Below are positions 42,371 to 45,830 of a stretch of DNA of 45,830 nucleotides, piece after piece. The position numbers were made by a program, and so were the translations under genes. Origin of the DNA: Reyranella massiliensis 521 (GTDB taxonomy: Bacteria; Pseudomonadota; Alphaproteobacteria; Reyranellales; Reyranellaceae); contig CAMAYC010000027.1 of assembly GCA_945862125.1 (NCBI GenBank), positions 1 through 45,830 of the forward strand, written 5' to 3'. Position 1 is the stretch's first letter. Each line of letters begins with the position of its first letter. The notes under the pieces are model-generated. The model saw only the letters and a program-made list of their open reading frames with translations. It ran no database searches and was not told the DNA's origin.

Positions 42371-44116
42371 ATGAGCCCGCGCCCCCTTGCGAAGCCCGCG
42401 CCCTGGCCGCTGATCCTGGCCGCGATGCTGGCCGGCGTCGTGATGGGCGCTTTCGGGCAGAGGTGGCTGCCCATCGAGGAACGGCTTCTCGACGGCGGCC
42501 TGGTCCTGTCGGGGCAGGTGTCCTACCCGGCGCAGGCGGTGATGGGCCTCTTCTACAAGGGCGTCTGGACCCTGCTGTATCAGCTCGGTGCGCTCGTCCT
42601 CGACGCAGGTGTGAGCTATCGGGCGGCGAACTTCATCTTCCTGCTGATGCCACCTGCGATGCTGACGGCGGCCTTCGCCCTGTTCATCCATGGGCTGACG
42701 GGCCGGCCCCTGTTCTCGCTCGCCGCGGCGATCCTCTGCTTCATGAACGGCCACTTCGTGTCGCTCTTCGCGTCGTCCGATTACCCTTTGCTCGGCATGG
42801 CGTGGAATACGCCCAGCACGCATTCTCACGGCCGTTTCGGCGCTGTGCTCGCGGCCTTTTCCTTTGCCGCCCTGGTCGGCGGACGGGAAGCCCTCGCGGC
42901 CTTCTCTGCCGTCGTCCTCGTCGCCGTCCATCCGGTGATCGGCGGCTATGTCGTGACCATGCTCGCCTTCGGGCTCGGCGTGTCGCGCCTGGCCTGGCAT
43001 CGCTCGATATCGCGCCCGGTCGTCGTGGGTTTCGCCGCGGGCGCCGGCGTCACGCTGGCCAGCCTGGCGGCGTTCCTGCTGCTGCGCCCGGCCATGCCCG
43101 ACGTCGATGAAGCCGTGAACCGGACCTACATCGAGGTCTACTCCGCCTTTTGGGACGATCATCGCAACCGCACGGCCACCGGCGCCGATCTCCTGCGCGT
43201 GGCGATTCTGTTCGCCGTGCTGACGCTGCAGCTGCTGACCTTCCTGTTGCTCCGCCGCGGCCGCCGCGGATCAGCCGATGCCGGCGCGGCGGCGCTGCTG
43301 GCCGCGGTCGCCGTCTCGACCGTCCTCTACGTCCTCCAGCATTGGGGCAGGGCCCTGCTGCCGGACATCGTGCTGCGGGCGATTCCCGGGCGGCTGATCA
43401 ACATGCAAGCCTGCTTCGCCATGGCCGTGATCGTCGGCATGACGGTCTTCGTGGCCGACGAGATCGTGCACCGGTTCCGTCACCGATGGCAGCCGAAGAC
43501 GCTGGGCTCGATCTTCGTTCGCCATCCCAACGCCATCGCGGCTGCCGTGGCAGTTGTCCTGGCAGCGCGCTTCCTCCCCGGCTTCGTCTACGGCGTCATC
43601 CTCACCCAGCGCGACCCCGAGATGGTGGCCGCGCAGCAGATGCTTGCGGAGATCGACAGTCCGTTCTGGTCGAAGGTCCGCGACCTCGGGTTCGACCGCC
43701 TGGTCCTGACGGCCCCTGAACTGTCCATGAAGGCGCTGCGTTACGGGCGGTTGCCGATCGCGCTCGATACGACGGCGATCGATTTCGTTCCCTATCTTCC
43801 GCAGACCGCCACCGCGCTGGGAACGCTCGTCGAACGCGGCTACGGCGTCTCTTTTTTCCATCCGCCAGCCGCCCTGAAGTTCCTGAGCGTGCTGCCTCCG
43901 GGTACCGGGCGAAACTACTGGGCCTGTCTCTCGCCCGGCCAATGGCAGGGGATCGCGCGGGAGTTCGGGATCGCCGCGGTCCTCGTGCCGGCCGACTGGA
44001 CCGTGCGCCTGCCGCTGCTGCTGTCGGACAGCAACTACGCTCTCCATGCCTTGCCGGCGCCGGCGAGCGCGCCCGCCGATGCCACCGACCCGCCCTGTCC
44101 GGTGCAGCGCAACTAG
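42371..44116 (+). CDS. Polytopic membrane protein, possible GT-C glycosyltransferase
   Basis: A 581-residue protein with roughly nine to eleven hydrophobic segments and a soluble C-terminal part from about residue 410. An N-terminal segment (PLILAAMLAGVVMGAFGQRW) is followed by a loop. Several helix pairs contain charged loops such as FASSDYPLLGMAWNTPSTHS. I do not recognise the family. In a cassette with a GtrB-like enzyme and GtrA, the third polytopic protein is normally the GT-C-type enzyme that moves the sugar from the lipid carrier to the acceptor. That role is inferred from context. It starts 13 bases after the GtrA-like gene. Confidence 0.82.
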   Translation: MSPRPLAKPAPWPLILAAMLAGVVMGAFGQRWLPIEERLLDGGLVLSGQVSYPAQAVMGLFYKGVWTLLYQLGALVLDAGVSYRAANFIFLLMPPAMLTAAFALFIHGLTGRPLFSLAAAILCFMNGHFVSLFASSDYPLLGMAWNTPSTHSHGRFGAVLAAFSFAALVGGREALAAFSAVVLVAVHPVIGGYVVTMLAFGLGVSRLAWHRSISRPVVVGFAAGAGVTLASLAAFLLLRPAMPDVDEAVNRTYIEVYSAFWDDHRNRTATGADLLRVAILFAVLTLQLLTFLLLRRGRRGSADAGAAALLAAVAVSTVLYVLQHWGRALLPDIVLRAIPGRLINMQACFAMAVIVGMTVFVADEIVHRFRHRWQPKTLGSIFVRHPNAIAAAVAVVLAARFLPGFVYGVILTQRDPEMVAAQQMLAEIDSPFWSKVRDLGFDRLVLTAPELSMKALRYGRLPIALDTTAIDFVPYLPQTATALGTLVERGYGVSFFHPPAALKFLSVLPPGTGRNYWACLSPGQWQGIAREFGIAAVLVPADWTVRLPLLLSDSNYALHALPAPASAPADATDPPCPVQRN

Positions 44117-44135
44117 CGGGTGGAAGCGGCCCGCC

Positions 44136-44984
44136 TCAGACCACGGCGTCGCCCGCGATCTGCGTGCGCTGCAAGCGGCGGTGGAAGGGGCCGGCGTCGT
44201 GGACGGCGAGGTGTTTTGTGCAGCGGTTGTCCCAGAAGGCGATCGAGCCCGCCTCCCAGCGGAAGCGGCAGGTGAATTCCGGGCGGTGGCCGTGGTCCAT
44301 CAGGAAGTCGAGCAGCGGCTTGCTTTCCCGCTCGGTCATGCCATCGAAGCGGCAGGCGTAGGAGTGGTTCACGAACAGGCACTTGCGGCCGGTTTCGGGA
44401 TGGGTGCGCACCACGGGGTGCACGCTCTCGGTGGGCCGCCAGTTCGAATCCTCGCGGACCCGGCTGGAACGCCGCGCGTTGAGGCCGGCCTGGGGACCGG
44501 CGACGCGGATGTCGCTGTGCACGGCCTTCAAGCCGGCCAGCATCGCCTTCATGCCGTCCGACAGCGTCTCCCAGGCGAGGTACTGGTTGGCGAACAGCGT
44601 GTCGCCGCCATAGGGCGGCACTTCGAGCGCGTAGAGGATGGCGCCCATCGGCGGCTCCTGCATCATCGTGGTGTCGGAGTGCCACTCCTCGCCGATGATG
44701 CGCTCGTCGCCGGGCTTGCGGATCACGCGCACGATCTCGGGATCGCCTTCGCCGGTGTTGAAGTTGGGATGGATGAAGATCTTGCCGAAGCGACGCGAGA
44801 ACGCCTTGTGGCTCTGATCGTCGAGCCGCTGGTCGCGGAAGAAGATGACGAGGTTTTCAAGGAGCGCGCGGCGGATCTCGGCGACCGTGGCGTCGTCGAC
44901 CCCGGCGCCGATATCGACGCCGCCGATCTCGGCCCCCAGGGCACCCGCGATCGGCGAGACGGTGATGTGTTCGTAGGCGGTCAT
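44136..44984 (-). CDS. TauD/TfdA-family 2-oxoglutarate dioxygenase
   Basis: A 282-residue Fe(II)/2-oxoglutarate oxygenase. The first His and Asp ligands are in GEEWHSDTTMMQEPPMGAIL, and the distal His in IAFWDNRCTKHLAVHD. The 2-oxoglutarate-binding arginine lies in RRLQRTQI near the C-terminus. GADIGGVDIGAGV-like and FRDQRLDDQSHKAFSRRFG segments are typical of the TauD group. Substrates include sulfonates, taurine and aryloxyacids; none is indicated here. ATG 44984 fits the family start. The interrupted amidohydrolase gene lies immediately upstream on the same strand. Confidence 0.9.
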   Translation of the reverse strand: MTAYEHITVSPIAGALGAEIGGVDIGAGVDDATVAEIRRALLENLVIFFRDQRLDDQSHKAFSRRFGKIFIHPNFNTGEGDPEIVRVIRKPGDERIIGEEWHSDTTMMQEPPMGAILYALEVPPYGGDTLFANQYLAWETLSDGMKAMLAGLKAVHSDIRVAGPQAGLNARRSSRVREDSNWRPTESVHPVVRTHPETGRKCLFVNHSYACRFDGMTERESKPLLDFLMDHGHRPEFTCRFRWEAGSIAFWDNRCTKHLAVHDAGPFHRRLQRTQIAGDAVV

Positions 44985-45009
44985 GGCGCCCAGAGTAGGA
45001 CGCAATGAC

Positions 45010-45830
45010 CTACGCCGCCAGCACCTCGGGCAGGATCGGGGCGCGGGCATCGTGGCGGATGCCGGCGCGCAGGCAGAAGAGCGGCGTCAGCATGCGGTCG
45101 GCGATCACCTCGGTGCCTTCGTTGTCGCCCAGCTTGAAGCGGCCGCGGTCGTCGGCCAGCACGGAGACGTCGGCGACGGCGCCGGGCTTCAGGGTGCCGA
45201 TTTCATCCTGCAGGCCGAGCATGGCCGCGGCGTTGGTCGTCACCATGGGCACGATCTGCGGGAGCGTGAGGCCGAGCGTCAGCAGCTCGGTGATGGCGTA
45301 GCAGAGGCTGAAGCGCGCCGCGCCGGCGAAGGGATGCGCCTCCTCGTCGTCGGGATGTTTGGCCGGCGTGCCGGGCGGCGGCGTCATGCGCGTGTTGTAG
45401 CCGTGCATGTCGGCACCCAGCGTGTCGGGCACCACGCCGGCATCGAGCGCGAGGCGGGCCATGCGGAACGAGAAGTGGCTGCCGTGGCCGACATCGACTT
45501 TTAGGCCGCGCTCAAGTGCGATGGCGACGATGGGATGGAGCTTGCCGCGCTTGTCGACGAAGCCGCCGGGATGGCGCGTGAAGGGATGGGCGAGGATGTC
45601 ACCCGGCCGCATCAGCTTTACGACCTCGGGCAGAATCTCGTCGGGGTCGACACCATTGCTGCCATCCGGCAGCGCCCACATCTGGCCGAAGTGCATGTAG
45701 ACGGGGAGGTTGGCCTCGCGGCCGATCTAGGCGGCCTTGCGCAGCACCTCGTAGCCACAGCGCGTGACGCCGCCCACCTCGGCATGCACCTTGATGCCGC
45801 GAATGAGATCGCGGTTGGCGAGCGCGGTCA
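45010..45830 (-). pseudogene. Amidohydrolase/deacetylase-type metallohydrolase with in-frame amber codon, window-edge partial
   Basis: The 3' half (Met 45696 to stop 45010) encodes 228 residues of a dihydroorotase-like metallohydrolase with DILAHPFTRHPGG, VDVGHGSHFSFRMARLAL, DTLGADMHGYN and MVTTNAAAMLGLQDEIG. Reading upstream in the same frame gives further family sequence (GIKVHAEVGG...VLRKAA, stop, IGREANLPVYMHFG). A TAG at 45729-45727 thus interrupts an otherwise conserved frame. The carboxylated-lysine position may be in GIKVH. The 5' end lies outside the window. Either the gene is a pseudogene, the amber arises from a C-to-T change of a Gln codon, or there is a sequencing error. Confidence 0.75.

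Overview
The window is about 45.8 kb of dense, GC-rich chromosomal DNA with short intergenic gaps, many ATGA-type start/stop overlaps and GTG starts. An NDUFS6-like zinc-finger subunit, heme A synthase, ETF-ubiquinone oxidoreductase, PuuD-type urate hydroxylase and MEP-pathway ispE point to an aerobic alphaproteobacterium. The mix of acyl-CoA, phytanoyl-CoA dioxygenase and amidohydrolase genes would suit a Rhizobiales or Reyranella-like soil or water organism; that placement is inference. No rRNA, tRNA, CRISPR array, IS element or prophage block was seen.

Layout. 1-2.3 kb, plus strand: zinc-finger protein, MaoC-like dehydratase, enoyl-CoA hydratase, phytanoyl-CoA dioxygenase. 2.3-6.2 kb, minus strand: a tightly packed five-gene operon of urate hydroxylase puuD, a membrane-anchored BECR-nuclease-like protein, an unknown 126-residue protein, a second enoyl-CoA hydratase and a quinone-oxidoreductase-like MDR protein. 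6.2-11.5 kb, plus strand: malate synthase, a five-hairpin palindromic repeat, a Pcs60/AAE3-like acyl-CoA synthetase, a PanE-like reductase, a GNAT acetyltransferase and a type II toxin-antitoxin pair. 11.5-13.4 kb, minus: a UDG4-like DNA glycosylase coupled to a MetX-like alpha/beta hydrolase. 13.5-17.8 kb, plus: ETF-QO, a large TPR protein and ispE. 17.8-20.9 kb, minus: a Sel1/peptidoglycan-binding protein and ctaA. 21.0-24.5 kb, plus: a 1167-residue single-chain flavoprotein resembling a fusion of both NfnSL subunits. 24.5-27.0 kb, minus: MAPEG protein, methyltransferase, MATE transporter. 27.1-31.1 kb, plus: cupin, RhlE-type helicase, stand-alone RAM domain, serine hydrolase and an EthD-like protein. 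31.1-39.2 kb, mixed strands: amidohydrolase, GMC oxidoreductase, solute-binding protein, DAO oxidoreductase, methylmalonate-semialdehyde dehydrogenase, and a terminase-small-subunit-like HTH protein with a clear promoter and operator. 39.3-45.8 kb: lone acyl carrier protein, TPR protein, a three-gene Gtr-like glycosylation cassette, a TauD-type dioxygenase, and an amidohydrolase interrupted by an in-frame amber codon and cut by the window edge.

How it fits together. Much of the content is aerobic catabolism of acyl-CoA and related compounds: acyl-CoA activation, hydration, alpha-oxidation and amine or semialdehyde oxidation. ETF-QO would pass electrons to the respiratory chain and malate synthase would capture glyoxylate. 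The most unusual items are the BECR-nuclease/partner pair inside a metabolic operon, the single-chain Nfn-like flavoprotein, the nested palindromic element, and the orphan terminase-like regulator with its own operator.
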